Positions 34,601 to 46,500 of a DNA stretch of 64,000 bases are shown here, one piece after another. The stretch lies in the NCBI GenBank assembly GCA_010645155.1, contig CM021321.1, positions 3,295,126 to 3,359,125 of the forward strand. The letters are read 5' to 3'. The first letter of the stretch is position 1, and every line of letters starts with the position of its first letter. This stretch comes from Tigriopus japonicus. Lineage: Eukaryota > Arthropoda > Copepoda > Harpacticoida > Harpacticidae. The notes beneath the pieces were generated by a model. That model worked only from the letters and a program-made list of their open reading frames with translations. It was not told the origin of the DNA and searched no databases. A program made the translations under genes and the position numbers.

Positions 34601-35162
34601 CAGTTGGTTCAGTTCCTTCCTATCATCTCTGATGTAAACCTGTTGACAAAATTTATCGTTCTTGCTTTAGTTCAGTTACCAAAACTAACTTTGTCACATT
34701 TAAATACAACAATGATTGCTCTGCTTTTTTCCTTGTTCTGACCTTGTGCCCAGTAAGTCCATTCCCTGGACATTGAAACATCTCCCGTCCCATCATTCGC
34801 CCATCAAAGGAATCGCATTTCACAAAATTTGTGCGATTTTTGTCATCCAAGTCTGTTCAACAAGAAAAAAATTGCTCATTATCGCCACACTGAGTCTGAT
34901 GAGAGTCAGCCAGTTTCATTGCAGTTCAGCTTACCAATGACAAAGATTGTAAACTTCTGCTCGGACTCCGCATTCACGGTGATGGCCACAGATTGGATTT
35001 GGGTATCCTCGGGCAAGATCACTTGCCACCATCGTTGTTCAGACGCCCTTGGAGTGAGGCTGCAAGTGTCTGGATCACCATCTACTGCGAGTTCCGCGCG
35101 ATAAGTCCACGAGGTCGAACTCTGTACTGCAGTCTGCTCGAAGGCCAGATTTGCACTTGGAA
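28604..35162 (-). CDS. F5/8C-like and sushi-domain transmembrane receptor (5' end missing)
   Basis: Eleven minus-strand exons join in phase: 34935-35162, 34743-34852, 34558-34639, 34336-34486, 34167-34254, 30741-30837, 30559-30659, 30303-30490, 30001-30235, 28992-29402 and 28604-28924. The first three encode an F5/8C/fucolectin-type domain (ANLAFEQTAVQSST, AVDGDPDTCS, WWQVILPE, NQLALCEVEIFGF). Next come one sushi domain (VPCVPIAIENG to MRPSCK) and a second split by the large intron (CGEPPNLPKT; GDEAIYSCSNQL to SFFSC). A membrane helix follows (LLYFLMVLLIIILLLVLF). The cytoplasmic tail of about 330 residues has several tyrosine motifs: NPYVNEE, EMYAKIDLSKK, GYPDLL. The signal peptide exon was not found. 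One exon contains an in-frame TAA at 29238-29240. The 3.3 kb intron 30838-34166 contains a plus-strand reading frame. The ligand is unknown; cell adhesion or lectin-like recognition is an inference. Confidence 0.7.
31500..32636 (+). CDS. LRRC8/pannexin-like four-helix channel domain
   Basis: One open frame of 378 codons encodes a protein matching the N-terminal, pannexin-like half of LRRC8 volume-regulated anion channel subunits. TM1 is about residues 28-48, TM2 103-121 (EYLPFILLLQTLALIVV, with the typical proline), TM3 191-209 and TM4 250-274. The two extracellular loops each carry two cysteines: Cys58 and Cys94, and Cys222 and Cys243. This is the disulfide pattern of large-pore channels. 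After TM2 comes FKIPNVARKVERF, resembling the LRRC8 segment FKFPGTSSKIEHF. After TM4 there is a helical linker (EDFLFLFDFLAHSYGLES). No leucine-rich repeats follow. Instead residues 355-370 look like the start of a fibronectin type III domain that continues beyond the TGA at 32634-32636. No introns. It lies antisense within an intron of the sushi receptor. Confidence 0.6.
   Translation: MNIDDIAKSWLLDPSSVKVFQHTSDVLVDYVSYLMVTIGVVAISTRVLATLNSGDLLCMLLAVEVDNQTVVDLGPYTAGGTIGIVNYATSERSCIHQLFSVFMEYLPFILLLQTLALIVVDKFSFKIPNVARKVERFHAHIVEKAFAGHDPDVAEDITDPTTNTDAICRLRQKQEICASLKESSTIHHVYIVKNLFKIALVSGLVALNASHGLLQIKDQVLCQVRVSDIPSIKLGRGMLYFQCRGKKVEFLFICLWSQVVMLILHGTLSLIGLLWSFKFRPVAKLLKKIYKDRGILNQPLAVRSNGEDFLFLFDFLAHSYGLESTLRVLTHVDQVFHAICKPNLDVESHVCVEEDKVQIKWREAEIEHWLNNRQGSHS
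32637..34125 (+). pseudogene. Fibronectin type III repeats, continuation of the LRRC8-like frame
   Basis: Immediately after the TGA, in the same frame, the strand reads NVSIDSYEVTLFPAE and then SAWFNDLSGGK. This completes the fibronectin type III domain begun before the stop. A one-base shift at the GGGGGAAAA run (32760-32768) leads to the next frame, open for 412 codons from 32777. It holds three more fibronectin-like domains (AEIQWIPPKG to YRIQLGTQTG; CLVKWISLPQ to DYFIIIQGI; FRLKWTAPPR to YKVCLQTQI) and most of a fifth. A second one-base shift at TTTT (33989-33992) is needed to reach LPRLSPDVTYHFLISVV and the final TAA at 34123-34125. All three lesions interrupt clear domains. This could be a recent pseudogene, or homopolymer errors in the assembly plus a real stop. 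Functional status is undecided. Confidence 0.55.
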
Positions 35163-36657
35163 CTGAAGCAAAAACAAAATATCTGGAATTGTAGATCATA
35201 GCGTAGACAACTTTTGGGTCAAGTGCTGAAGTGAGTTTTGTTTGTCTTGAAAGGAAATCAAGATGAGTGAGTGGTGGAGTTTGTTTTTCTACTTCATTGC
35301 ACTAAAGTGCTTTGGTGTCGAGCATCGAGCACTGGAAATTACTTGTTGACAAGCTCTGGCCTTTCTTACGTAACCTTGAGTGCCTTTTTTCTTCTGAATG
35401 AGATTCAGCAAGGAAGATCTGCATCTCTGATTTTAGTTGAAGAGGGGATGTTCAGCGAGTTCTTGTTTTGAAACGACTCGTGAGGTTGTCATGTGATTGA
35501 CACGGGTCAACATAATTTTCTTCCCGATCTGATCCCAGCATTTTTGGCGCTTGAAAAGGATTCTCCGTAAGCCTTTTGAGTTAATTTCATGATGGAGTAA
35601 TGTCCTCCTACCCCTTCAGCATATGGTGGTTTTTCTTTCCTACCTTATCTGAACTAAAGGGAACCTTCCAAAAACATTTGTGGAACACAATTTACTGGTA
35701 AACACTCTTCTGAAGACCAAATCACCTTGAGTTTTTGAAGCCTCTTTTCAAGTTGACGCAAACTGTGTGGTTTCCTGAATTTGTAAATTACGTGAGTGTA
35801 TCTACTATTTTGAAATTGCAGAATTCTTAATCCAAAAGTTTGGTCGTCAGTCTTTTGCCAATTTTCGAAACGAAAAAAGAAGAACATTTTTGATTCGCTC
35901 AAACCAGAACGATTTGTCCGTTAGGTGTTCTCCTTTTTTCCCCTCTAATCATCCTTCTTTCGATTTCTTTTTCTCCGGTGATCGTCCATTTTTTTCGTCT
36001 CGATTAAGCTTCTAACATCTACCAACCCCAGACTAGGCCAAGAAAAAGGCGGTCATTTGGCCAAACCAAGTTCATTTTCTCTCGTCTGCGCCAAGATTCT
36101 CACACAATGAGGATGTGCTAAAGATGGAACCAACGATCAAAGAGACGGGTTTGCAATGTGCCTATTAATGTCGATCAAAATGAACCGAAGGAAGGATCGG
36201 TAGACTTGACTTGTCATGAATCCAGCCTTTAGAAGTGCAAACACACACGCAGAACCAACTTGAATCTACAGATTGTGAAGCTTGTTTTCGGTTCGCGAAC
36301 AACGTGTGACTTTGCCGAGAAATTCCCACCCTACCATCACCAAAACACGTAATATAGCTTTCAAACACATTAAGTACTAACTATCCCAGGCATTGGCATT
36401 GGCAGGTAAGCCTCGTAAGCAATGCGAACTACTTCTTTTTTTGCGGGATGATGAAGAAGACTAACGTTACGTTAGTCAAGTATTTCCCGAAACTGATCAC
36501 AAGAGACACACCATCAAATAATAATAAGGAAACGGTGATCTGAGAGAACGATAGAGAATCTTACTGCATGCAGCCATGTGATATGGTCGATTTAGATCAG
36601 TCTTCCGGGGTACTAACAGATTACGTTGACTTTAACTAAATATGAGACTTACAATAT

Positions 36658-36691
36658 NNNNNNNNNNNNNNNNNNNNNNNNNNNNNNNNNN
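36658..36691. other. Assembly gap (34 N)
   Basis: A run of 34 undetermined bases. The true gap size is unknown; features on either side may be closer or farther apart than shown. Confidence 0.99.
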
Positions 36692-38248
36692 CTAAAGGCC
36701 TGACTTTGGACGAGTGGTAGATAATCATATTCAAGCGCATGTCGATGTTCTCAGAGCAATTGCTTTTGATTACGAACCATTTCGATTCGAATTGACCACA
36801 TCACGCCAAGAAAGTCATTATTTTCGATTATCTTGACATTTTGTGGTGAGCAAAGCAAATCTGTTCGCAAGGTGCCCGACAAAGCTGAAAGCACTTTCTT
36901 GCGCAACAAATGAATGACTTGATTTTATTCAAGTGACTTTTCGCGATCAACGAAATTTAATTTCTTTTTAATATATAAAATTGAAACAAGATTTAAATGC
37001 AATCGTGTAGGTACTCCTTGCAATGTTTTTATTTGTGCGCTTAATATTCAATATTTTGTACGTTAGTTTTTGAGGAATTTTTTCTAAAACCCACAGGGAA
37101 TAAAATCGCGTGTGTTTTTAAAGCCAGAAGCTTCCTTTGTACGTACATTAAGATAATCAAACCTCGTACGTTGAGTTAGATCTTGGGGGCAAAGCAAAAT
37201 CAATTTGTTTTCGTGTGCACTTTTGATTGTAACACAGGTGTCAAGAACTACACATTGAAAGGTTTATTAAAAACACTGTCCCCACAAGGTTCTTTCTGGA
37301 TTTTTTCTCATGGTATATTGACCACGTAGTAGTACCACACGATAGCCAAGAAAGCCCTGAAGGATTTGGCTTGAGCTTCCAAGGTCGAATCCGGTCATTT
37401 AGGAAGTCAATCATGAGAACCAGGATCATGCGGACTCCTAAATTAAGTACTCGTTACTTCAACACCATGGCCACCATGAAAACGCGTGTTTTTTAAACAA
37501 AGGGCAAAATATTGCCCCAGAAAGAACCAGATACAAAAGAACGGTCAAAAGGTCCTTGATCTAAAATCTATCTAGTCCAGTCATTATCCATTGAACATGA
37601 AAAAGAAAACTTCTGTGCCCCCCTCTCTACTTCTTTTTTCACACGAGTTGTCTTTTTGGTCAAATCAATACTGCAATGGTTTAGTCATGTGGAAACTTTC
37701 TTACTTGCACATGATCCCAAGTTGGCGTATCCCCAGATCCACAATAAAAATCTGAACACCTTCACCGCCATTGAGCCCCTTAATGTGTTTCTGGGGGGCT
37801 TTTTCTTGAGCACTCTCACTTAACTGTGGGTCATGACCGCTTTGACACCCACTTGTTTGATGTGTTTATGTCTCTGTACATTGAACGGAACTGCCTGTGA
37901 AACAAGATGTTTGGAAGACTTGGAAGAATGTCATGCCACACGAGGAGAATTGCGAAGTCCAAGATTCCCACAAGAATCACGAACGAATGAACGAAAGAAA
38001 CGCACGCAGACTCAGGCGAGAAGAATTTTGAACGGGGTGCCAAAGCGGAAACGGCCAACGACAACCACGACATACATAGAAAAGACACAGAACACAGAGA
38101 GAATGAAGACAGACGCGATGGCGTGGAAATGCCCGGACAAAAGACTAATTACCGAGACATTCTTTGAATCTTTGGTGGAGATCTGACACATTTGTTTGAA
38201 CACGATCAATTTTCAGGATGGCCCGTCCACAAATTGATTTAGAGATGG

Positions 38249-38483
38249 TAGGTCGGTTGTTGAGGTAGCTTTGAAGCATAGAAGAAACACAGAAGAAGCA
38301 TATGAGATGGAGTAGAAATAGCCATGTTTGATCAAGTTTTACTACATAAGTTGCGTATTTCTTTTGCAGCTTATGTAGCGAAACTTGATCGAGCATGGTT
38401 ATTTCTACTTCGCCTCATATGCTTCTCTCATGCTTCTCGATATACTTCTACTATACTTCAAAACTACCTCAACAACTGACCTA
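38249..38483. mobile_element. Hairpin MITE, about 235 bp
   Basis: The left half (GGTCGGTTGTTGAGGTAG, then GAAGCATATGAGATGGAGTA, GAAATAGCCATGTTTGATCA) is mirrored by the right half (TTGATCGAGCATGGTTATTTC, TACTTCGCCTCATATGCTTC, CTACCTCAACAACTGACC). TA flanks both ends. The two halves meet almost without spacer, so the element is a near-complete hairpin. Confidence 0.75.
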
Positions 38484-40453
38484 TTATCTTGAAACACGTG
38501 CTTTTTCACTTTCGAACTTGCAAACGACGAACTTATGGGATTTACAATCAACGTTCGATGTATGAATGATATTGCCGCTGATGACAATAGTTGACATTTT
38601 TGTGGCGTATCTGCTTCATCGCTCAACTGCTTGACCTTATGATCGGACCAATTACAGTAAATTCGATATCGGTTGGCTAGAGCATAAGGAAAAGCGGTCG
38701 AGTAATTAAACGGAAAAGCCACAAAAATTAGTATTGTTATGACCAGCACTTAGAGTTTGTAATCCTGGACAATTTAAATTTGAGTACTTTCAAAACTAAA
38801 ATATAAGAACTGCAATTAATTACTATTACTTCAAAGCAAAAAGTTTGGAACACGACATGAATGAAATGTTTGATCCCAGAATTTGATCTGAAGGATCCTT
38901 CTGTACAAATAAATGTTTTAAAAGAAGAAAAGTAAGAATATTTTCTGTCACCACCAAATACTTTGAAATTAAAAGCTGGTCCACTTACGAGTATATTTCT
39001 ATTCACTATTTACTCTATTTCAGCGGGTTTTAGAATGATTTTGAATTACTAACATAATGGCGGGTAAGGATTTGAACATAAGAGAATTCGAATTTGACGG
39101 ATTGATCAGTTTCATAATCCAGTCAGAACATGCAAAGGAAATTGAGAATTCATGAACTACCAAGATGGCAAATGATTGTTCAGACAAGAATTTCCGCGTA
39201 AACAAACGATTCCGGTTTTCCCCAAGTGAATGAGTGAGCTGCCCTTGCAAACACTCTCGACGAAATGGAGAATTCGTGTTCCATGTTTGCCAATTGTCAA
39301 TTTGGAGACGTTCAACTATGAAACACGAATTCAAACTAAAGGGTCAAGTCCAAAGCTCAAATATGTAAACTGGCATGTTTTTGTTACACCAAATTTTCGA
39401 TAATGAATAACGGCAAAAACCGAGAAGCCTTTTTTAGAACGGGTGGACACGAAAGGTGTGAGCTGACATTTGTGGAAATTGTAAACAAAATATGTGGCTT
39501 GCTTTATTCCAAGAGGTTCGATTTTGCCTGAGGGGGGAAATGTTTGCAGATGTCTTCTCGTTCCCAAGGCGAAAACCGAACAATCTCCAAAAGTCTCAAT
39601 GTTTCTTCCCTCGCTCAAAACTGATTGGAGTTCTTAAATTTACCCCGAGAAGTTTTTTAGAAAATGATCTTAGACGAATGAGGCGAAGCAAACATTCGAG
39701 ATGAACCAAACACTTTTATGACAATTTGTCGTTGGTTTTGAAAGTCAGAGGCTTTTTTTTGAAAAACATAGCACTTGTACAGCAGGGAAGGGAATTTTTA
39801 TTGCTCTCCAAAGGATTTGTTTTCATTTTTTCGTTGATTTCAGTCAGTCATAGAGTTCCTAGAGGGGAGATACCAGAGTAGGCCGGCCGTGAAATTTCAG
39901 GGCAGACAGGAACTTCAGGAAGGCTATTCAGCGTCAACGCAAGATGGTTGCGTGAATCAGGCCAACATTTCCGAGGAATATTGATGAACTATTCAAGACT
40001 TCCTATCTCTTTGAGTGAAAGGTCACCAGTCACTTTTTTTGGAGCTCAGATTCGAATGTCTGTCCTTGTTCAACGCTGAATTCTGACCACTCGGCTTAAT
40101 TCATTTTTTCTCTCATTTGCTTCACAATTTAATGTTTGTCAATTCTCATTGCAATTGTCGAATTCCTCCCAAGGTGGACATGGCTGTCAGATGTTCCCAG
40201 GGTTGATAGGGCACACACACCTCTTTTGCATAACTCAGTGACTCCTAACCTTGTAAGACAAACCATTTTCTGAGTCCCTGGTTCTCCATGAATTCAGGGT
40301 CAAAAATTGTCAGTTTCTGTGAACATTCGGAAGGGGTTAATTACCATCCCAAGAGACACAATTGCTCGACATTCTTGTCTCATGGCATTGATAGAGACCA
40401 AATTGTTCATGAATGACTGTTCCCTAAATCAGCACTAGGACGACCTGGTTTTA

Positions 40454-40923
40454 GTGTCTCCAATTTTTGAGGTGGTAACTACCCTTCAGCACCACAGGGC
40501 GGATATACGGAAATTTTTGTTGGACGAGTTACAGCTGTTGAAGAGCAAAGGTTGCACATTAAAACTTGATATTTCCGCAGATTATTACCTAAGTTGTGCC
40601 CAAGCAAACGATTTTCCCCTTATGACAAAGTTTGGTATACCAGAGAACCAGACCAGACCAGAGAACAAGCACTGACATATCTTACCAAAAACACGGCTTT
40701 GAGTCGTAGAAACTCGGAAGGGAATATTGACCGGTACATTACTTGGCCAGGGCAGAGTATCTCCTACAAATTGGGCCAGATTAAGATCTTAGAATTCCGA
40801 GAGCAAGAGCAACTCCGGTGGGGCGAAAAATTTGACCTCAAGAAGTTTCACTCGAGAGTGCTTGCCCGTATTGGCCCTTTAGACGAATTGAGCTCTTCAA
40901 CACTGGATTCCTGTCATGATTAA
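40454..40923 (+). pseudogene. C-terminal fragment of a DUF885-family protein
   Basis: The plus strand from about 40645 encodes the C-terminal part of a DUF885 protein: TREQALTYLTKNTALS, then IDRYITWPGQSISYKLGQIKILEFRE and FDLKKFHSRVLARIGPLDEL, ending at a stop at 40921-40923. The piece before it (SPIFEVVTTLQHHRADIRKF to MTKFG) is open in another frame. The frames change at a small internal duplication, CCAGAGAACC / CCAGAGAACA, near 40638-40672. The upstream catalytic-type part of DUF885 proteins is absent for several kb. I read this as a broken remnant; a short spliced gene cannot be excluded. DUF885 proteins are widespread in bacteria and present in many animals. Confidence 0.55.
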
Positions 40924-40931
40924 ATTTATTT

Positions 40932-41288
40932 TTAAACTAGAAAATGTTTCAGTATCTGCATCGTCATGTACAAGTTAATCATTAAACCTATACCGAAAGC
41001 AATCCCTCGGGCAGGCTGTGCCACCTGAAAAGAAAACAAAAACCTCAAGTTATATACTTTTCTAGCACCCCATCATTATCTTACCTCTTTTAAATACACG
41101 ATGGTAGCACGAATTGTTGGTGCTAGGGTCGGAGGTTTGAGCCCCGCCAGGCCAGAGAAACCAGCCATCATATCGCCTAAATATTTCCGAAAGGTTTTAA
41201 AGTCCGGTTTCAGAATGGTTCTCCGTCTGAGGGTGTGGATTAGCGTCTTAAAGTTTCCTTGAGAAAGGTCGAGTTTCAGTAATTGCAT
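40932..41288 (-). CDS. Small unrecognised protein with C-terminal membrane helix
   Basis: Two minus-strand exons, 41085-41288 and 40932-41024, join in phase 0 across a 60-bp intron with good splice sites (GAG before GTAAGA; TTTTCAG before GTG). They give 98 residues. The sequence is basic at the N-terminus and contains DMMAGFSGLAGLKPPTLAP. It ends with a hydrophobic helix (GIAFGIGLMINLYMTMQIL) and KHFLV. I do not recognise the family. It may be the 3' part of a longer gene whose upstream exons I could not find. It is tail-to-tail with the DUF885 remnant, 8 bp between stops. Confidence 0.45.
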
Positions 41289-43598
41289 TTCAAATGGAGA
41301 TGAAGCAATTAGATTTCAAAATAAATTAATTGAAATTGGTGTCATTTTGAATGCCTCTATGTATGATAAAAAAATGTATATTGACACAAATATTTGGTTA
41401 TGAAAATGTCATACGTTTTGAAATGTTGTGATTAAATAATGCGAAGTTAACGTGCATAATCATGCCTCTGGTCTGACGGGTTATTCTTGAAAGGCCCTGA
41501 ACGATTGGGGCATTTTAAGGTGGAACAAGTGACCATGACTTCAACACGACAAACGAACTTGTTTGGGCACAAGTACTTGGAAAACGTCACAGCCAAAGGT
41601 CAGCTGGGGCCTGAAAATTGTCCAACAAAATGACAGGCCTGTCTGCCCCAGTGTCTCCTCTCTGGGAACTCTGTGTTCAGCACAATTTAGAATAATGCAA
41701 TGGTTTGCGTTATAGAGTCCTTTCAGCGCAACCAATGAAACAAAAAACATGTGCAACCTTTGAGCTTTGTAACACATAATTTCTGTTTTTTGGTGTCCAG
41801 TGTACATCGAGAAGTTGGAAAGTGGGTCAAACTTTTGTGCCAGGGTTCAATTTTGGGAGCTGTATTAGTAAAGTGACCTCCCAGTCTTATGTACTGTGAC
41901 CTCCCAGTCAGCTGTTCTTTAAAGGACCGTATTACGTCTCAGCTTCTCGATCATGCTAACTCAAATTGAGTGCTGAATGCAAAACGTAGAAGCCAAAACC
42001 TTCAAAAAAATCTGTTTGTAAGGAATAATTTCGCGTTCAAAGTTTTGGACCAAGCTTTGACCATGGTAGTTTTTGCAATGATTGTGGCGCAGCCTAATCA
42101 GCCTACCAAGTCCAAAATTCGTGCCCGTACTTTACATGTCTCTATTGATCACTTAGTTCCCCAGCCTAAAATTTGAAGTGCTTGCATATCATTAAAAATC
42201 CATGGTTGAAGCTTTCCCAAACAATTCCTTCGCACCGTCATTTTTACTTCCCAGATACCCTATAAATCTTCCACTGGGATGATTGCAAATTACGATATTC
42301 TTCGGAAAAATTTGCTTTTTATGCTACTTGTGTCTTATGAAAGATTTCCGTTTTGGCCAGTTCCAGTTGGATACAAGGCAAACAATGCTCTCTCTCTCTG
42401 GTTCTACCGCACGGGGGTCGGCAACCACATTTGATTGCATGTTGTCAGAGACCCACCGAACAGACGTTGCTAGGTTCAAGGGCCCACAAATCAACGATCT
42501 TTTACGAAAGAGCTTTGGGCCCACGAGTACGGTACTATGGATGTCTCGCTGGCCCACTATTTTGGACTTTTACCGTAGTTCCCAGGTGCACCAAAGACAA
42601 CCCATGGGCCCCCATGTGGGCCGCGGCCCACCGGCTGCCTACCCCTGCTCTAAAGATTTAGTATTTCAATGTTTTTCGAAGACTCTCACAAACAACTTCT
42701 CGGATGTTAATTTTGACTAACCTGGTTGGAAGTGACGAAGTTGCTACAATTACGAATTCAGTTTGCCCAGAGCATCTTGTATTAATTAACAGAGCATTAA
42801 TGACCGTTAAGCTTCATTCAATATCAAACGATTGGGCTAAAAACTTTGGAGGTTTGAGGTTTATAGAGAATGAAATGTACCTTGAAATGATAACTGATGC
42901 GTTTATTCTTCATCTTCTTCAATATGAGCAATGGATATTTTGGCAGATTCAGATCAGAAAGAGGAAGAATAATCGTTTTTTTTTTCAATTACGTGATTAC
43001 CTATCTGACATGTAAAGTGAAAATGGAGATAATAAGGATAGTTTTGTCTCAATAGTGATAGTAAAAGTATCAAGAGCAGATCTTAATTGTAATCAATGTC
43101 GTTAGATTTATGTAATAATGTAAACAATTGCTCATGGTTAGACCTATGTTTTTCAATACAATAAAATGAATTCAATGATTTGAGTCGACATTTGTCCTTG
43201 GGAACAAAGTCGATAGTTGGTCTAATTACGTGTGACATTGGATCTAATTTTCTTTTAGGCAAGGAACAATTTCTAGTTTCAGGATTGCAGGCTTCTTCTT
43301 CGATGGCAACAATAGCAACGAAAAGGCACGAGATTGGAAAAAATAGAGGAAATCTTTGACAATTGGTCTGTGTGCTCCTGTTCTCAGTTCACTCGTTGTC
43401 TCGTGAGTATGAATTGTAATTTTTTTGCAAAAATTCATTTGTGCGTAAGGAGGAAAAGGGAAAGAAGCCTTGGAAAATCACTTGGGCACACAATCCGATG
43501 CCATTTTCAGAAGAATAGGCATATTAAAAGAGGGCAAAACGACTCCTACGTGAGCGAGATTAATTCCTCAATCTCTCAAAGACCTTGAGAACACGAAT
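41289..43598. other. Intergenic, no supported gene
   Basis: AT-rich sequence with one worn hAT-type MITE, listed separately. No exon chain was found. The Smurf 3' untranslated region should occupy the right end on the minus strand, but I could not place a polyadenylation signal with confidence. Confidence 0.4.
42412..42647. mobile_element. hAT-type MITE, second copy
   Basis: Same family as 11251-11497. It starts CGGGGGTCGGCAACCAC, ends GGCTGCCTACCCCTG, and shares internal stretches such as ACAGACGTTG, GTACTATGGATGTCTCG and CATGTGGGCCGCGG. The two copies are alignable over their full length. The flanking target duplication is not clear here. Confidence 0.7.
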
Positions 43599-46500
43599 TC
43601 ATTCCACGGCAAAGCCGCAAGTTTCCTCCACGGCTTGGGTGAGCTTGTCACACATCTTGGTGAGAGTCTCGTAAGCAGGCAGATCTAAGCGGTTGAAACA
43701 CGTGTGGGCCTTGGGCAAATTCTCAGTGGAGGCCTCAATGACGTGCAAAGTGAAAAGGCGAGGTCCAGCCGCACCCGTGGATCCCTGAAGAGCTTTGAAT
43801 CCTTGGAGAGGGACGCGTGAGCTTCCAGTCACGAATTGGAGCAAGCGCGCCCGCATCTCTTCCGAGTAGCCGTCCACGATCTCCCAGAACCATTGAACAA
43901 CGGGTGTGTCGGCATTGCAGTGCTTCAGTCGGGTGTGAGTCTTCCAATCTTCGATGTCGATCTTGCCAATTCCACCTGGAAAAAGAAAGGAAGAGTTGGT
44001 TTGGGTTTTGGTATGATGGGAAATTAAGAACTGTTTCTCTCTCTCTCTCTATTTATTTTCTACACGGAGCATTTACCAGGTTTACTTACTCATTTCTGGT
44101 TGAGGGTGCTTCTAAAATATTGCCGTGTTTTTACACCTTTAAAATGCCATGTGTTCAAACTAAGGTGAAATAGATAATTCAATCTTACGATGGGCTTGTG
44201 GTTAAGTTCTAATTGCCCATTTCTAAAAATTTCCTAGGCGGGATTATGTTAGTGAAACGATTCACAAGTCGGTCGAAAGATACAGGATTCAACTCGATAT
44301 TTGTCTAAAGAAATGACGGGAGTGAAGATGTAAGGTTTTACATGTATATCTGAGCAAGGATGACCTTGATCTGAGTAAATGCAGCCAAAATTAGTTTCTT
44401 TAACAACTTTGCCACGACAAACAAAAAAAAAATGATGTAAAAATGATTCAAATCTGAAAACATCAGCATACTACATCAACAAAGTACAAAATCGCTTCTA
44501 TTTTCTATTTAAAGACATCAAAATCTTTTTGGAAGGGACACAAAGGTTTGGGACACTCTACAACCTTTTAGCGTCACTTACCTATGACAAGTTCCAGTTC
44601 TCTCTCGTCGAAGGGTTTTAAAAGTTGTTGGGGAATAAGCTCGTTGAAGCCCTTTTGGAGGGCTAAAAACTGTTGCTCGATTCCACGGCACCATCGGTAG
44701 TTGACGTAGAGTTTCACGTACTCTTTCTTGTTGCTTTCGGTCACCTGAAAACGCAAATGAACATGATTAACGATACTCTTCCTCTAAGGAATAATTCCTA
44801 ATCCTCACCTCAATATCCTTGCCACCTTTCTTGAGCTCGTGAGTCTGAAGGAGCCCATAGGCCTCATGTTCGACAGAGAATGTCGAGTCCAAGACCCCGG
44901 TGATATCATTCACCAACATCCATCGTAATGACGAATGCAGGCTCGGATCCACCTCCTCGATATCGTCCAAGGTGATTGACTTGTTCAGTAGCATCTTGTA
45001 GAAAGGCATCGTGAAGCCACCATCAATATGATGTCCATGAAACACGGCCATGCCAATGATTCGACCCACAAAATGGAAGTAGCTCAGATGATCCGGATTG
45101 ATGCTCGAGTCTGTATTGATTTGAAGGGTGTAGATATCGTCACGCGAATACTGAAACAGCCCATAGTACGGGTTCAACATCTCATGACTGAGAAGGTGAA
45201 GCCATTCGCGGGCAATTCCGCCGTAATCGAGGCCATCCTCGCCTCGAAATTTGATCATAAGCCGCTTCTTGAGATCTTTGGGCCGCATCTTGACGATGAG
45301 ACGATAGCTTTCTTCGAAGACCTCTTGTCGACTCACCTCAAGTCGACAATGTCCGGATTGAGGTTGTTGCGACGTGAGTTCTTGACGAAGGAGCTTGATC
45401 TTGGCCACCAGATCACGTTTATATTTGGGCAAGACCTCGTTGTCCAGATTGTTATTGTTCGTGGACACGGGCGTGGCAGTGGGCGTCGAATTGGAGCGGC
45501 CATAACTCGTAGCTCGGATATTTCTGACGGAAGACGGCGTCGTCGTCGACGACGATATATTTGTCGTGGAACTCGTTGTGGGGGTTGTCGTGGTTGTTGA
45601 CACTGACATTGTCGACGACACGGAGGAGGAAGAAGAAGAAGAAGGCGTGTTGGAGACCACGGCCACGGTTGGAGCACTACTGACTGTGGTGGTGGGTGGA
45701 GCATTGACCGTGGTGCTAATGCCTGACGACGACGAAGATGATGATGACGGGGGAGATGGAGGAGGTGGAAGAGAAGGGGCTGTGGGCGAGATATGGCCAT
45801 TGGAATTTGCGCTATTGTTGCTCGAGGACGACGTGACTGGCTCGTTTCTTGGTGGCAATTCCGGCGATGATCGGCGATTGGAACTGGAATTGGAATTGGC
45901 GGGTGTTTCGGTAGGTGTTGAGACGGTTGCTCCCGGGGTCGTCGAGGATGACGGAGGCGCCACCGGCGGAATATTCTCGGGGGTTTCTCGAGTGGGCGAG
46001 TCCACTTGAGAGGGGTCGGTTTGATTGTTTTGTGTCTTGTGTCGTTGAATCTTTTGGAGGATGGGCCCGGAGAGACGCGGGTCCGTGAATTGAGTGGTTC
46101 GATGGAGATGATCGACGAAGTAAGGTCGTCCTGTGGACGTTTCTCGTTTCTCCCAACCTGTGACGAAAATTTGGTCACCTTTAAAAATCGTTTTGAAAAG
46201 CATCTTAAATTAAAAAGCAACGGCATTTTGAAGGATGTAAAACTTGATAAGATGTTTCGAAATTCAATCTTTCATTCTCCATAAAGCGAGTACTGGCGCA
46301 GGAAAATTAAGAAAAAAAGAACAATGCAACAACAACAACTCAGCAGGAAATCTACAACTTTTTCGATTAACACTTTTAAGTTTCGCGGTTTTTATCGTGT
46401 TGGACGTGCTTCGAAGGTTCTTGGAACAAGCCCAGTAACCAGATGGGCACCTTTGAAAACATTCCAATAAGAATAAGGGTCGTCAAGGGTATTTCAAAAC

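Larger units (their letters stand above)
35163..40453. other. Gene-poor region with an assembly gap
   Basis: The 5' exon(s) of the sushi receptor should lie here on the minus strand, but I could not identify a convincing signal peptide exon. The assembly gap and a foldback element are listed separately. A plus-strand frame at 37833-38186 (117 codons, Arg/Lys/Thr-rich) has no domain and no splice support. I see no RNA gene. Confidence 0.4.

Noticed and set aside
37833..38186. 117-codon plus-strand frame with Cys-rich start and basic tail
   Set aside because: Composition looks like chance, with no domain or splice support; a minus-strand frame of similar quality overlaps it.
45333..46226. Long alternative frames on both strands over the Smurf linker (e.g. 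a 297-codon Arg/Pro-rich frame)
   Set aside because: Shadows of the Ser/Thr/Pro-repeat coding sequence in the true frame.
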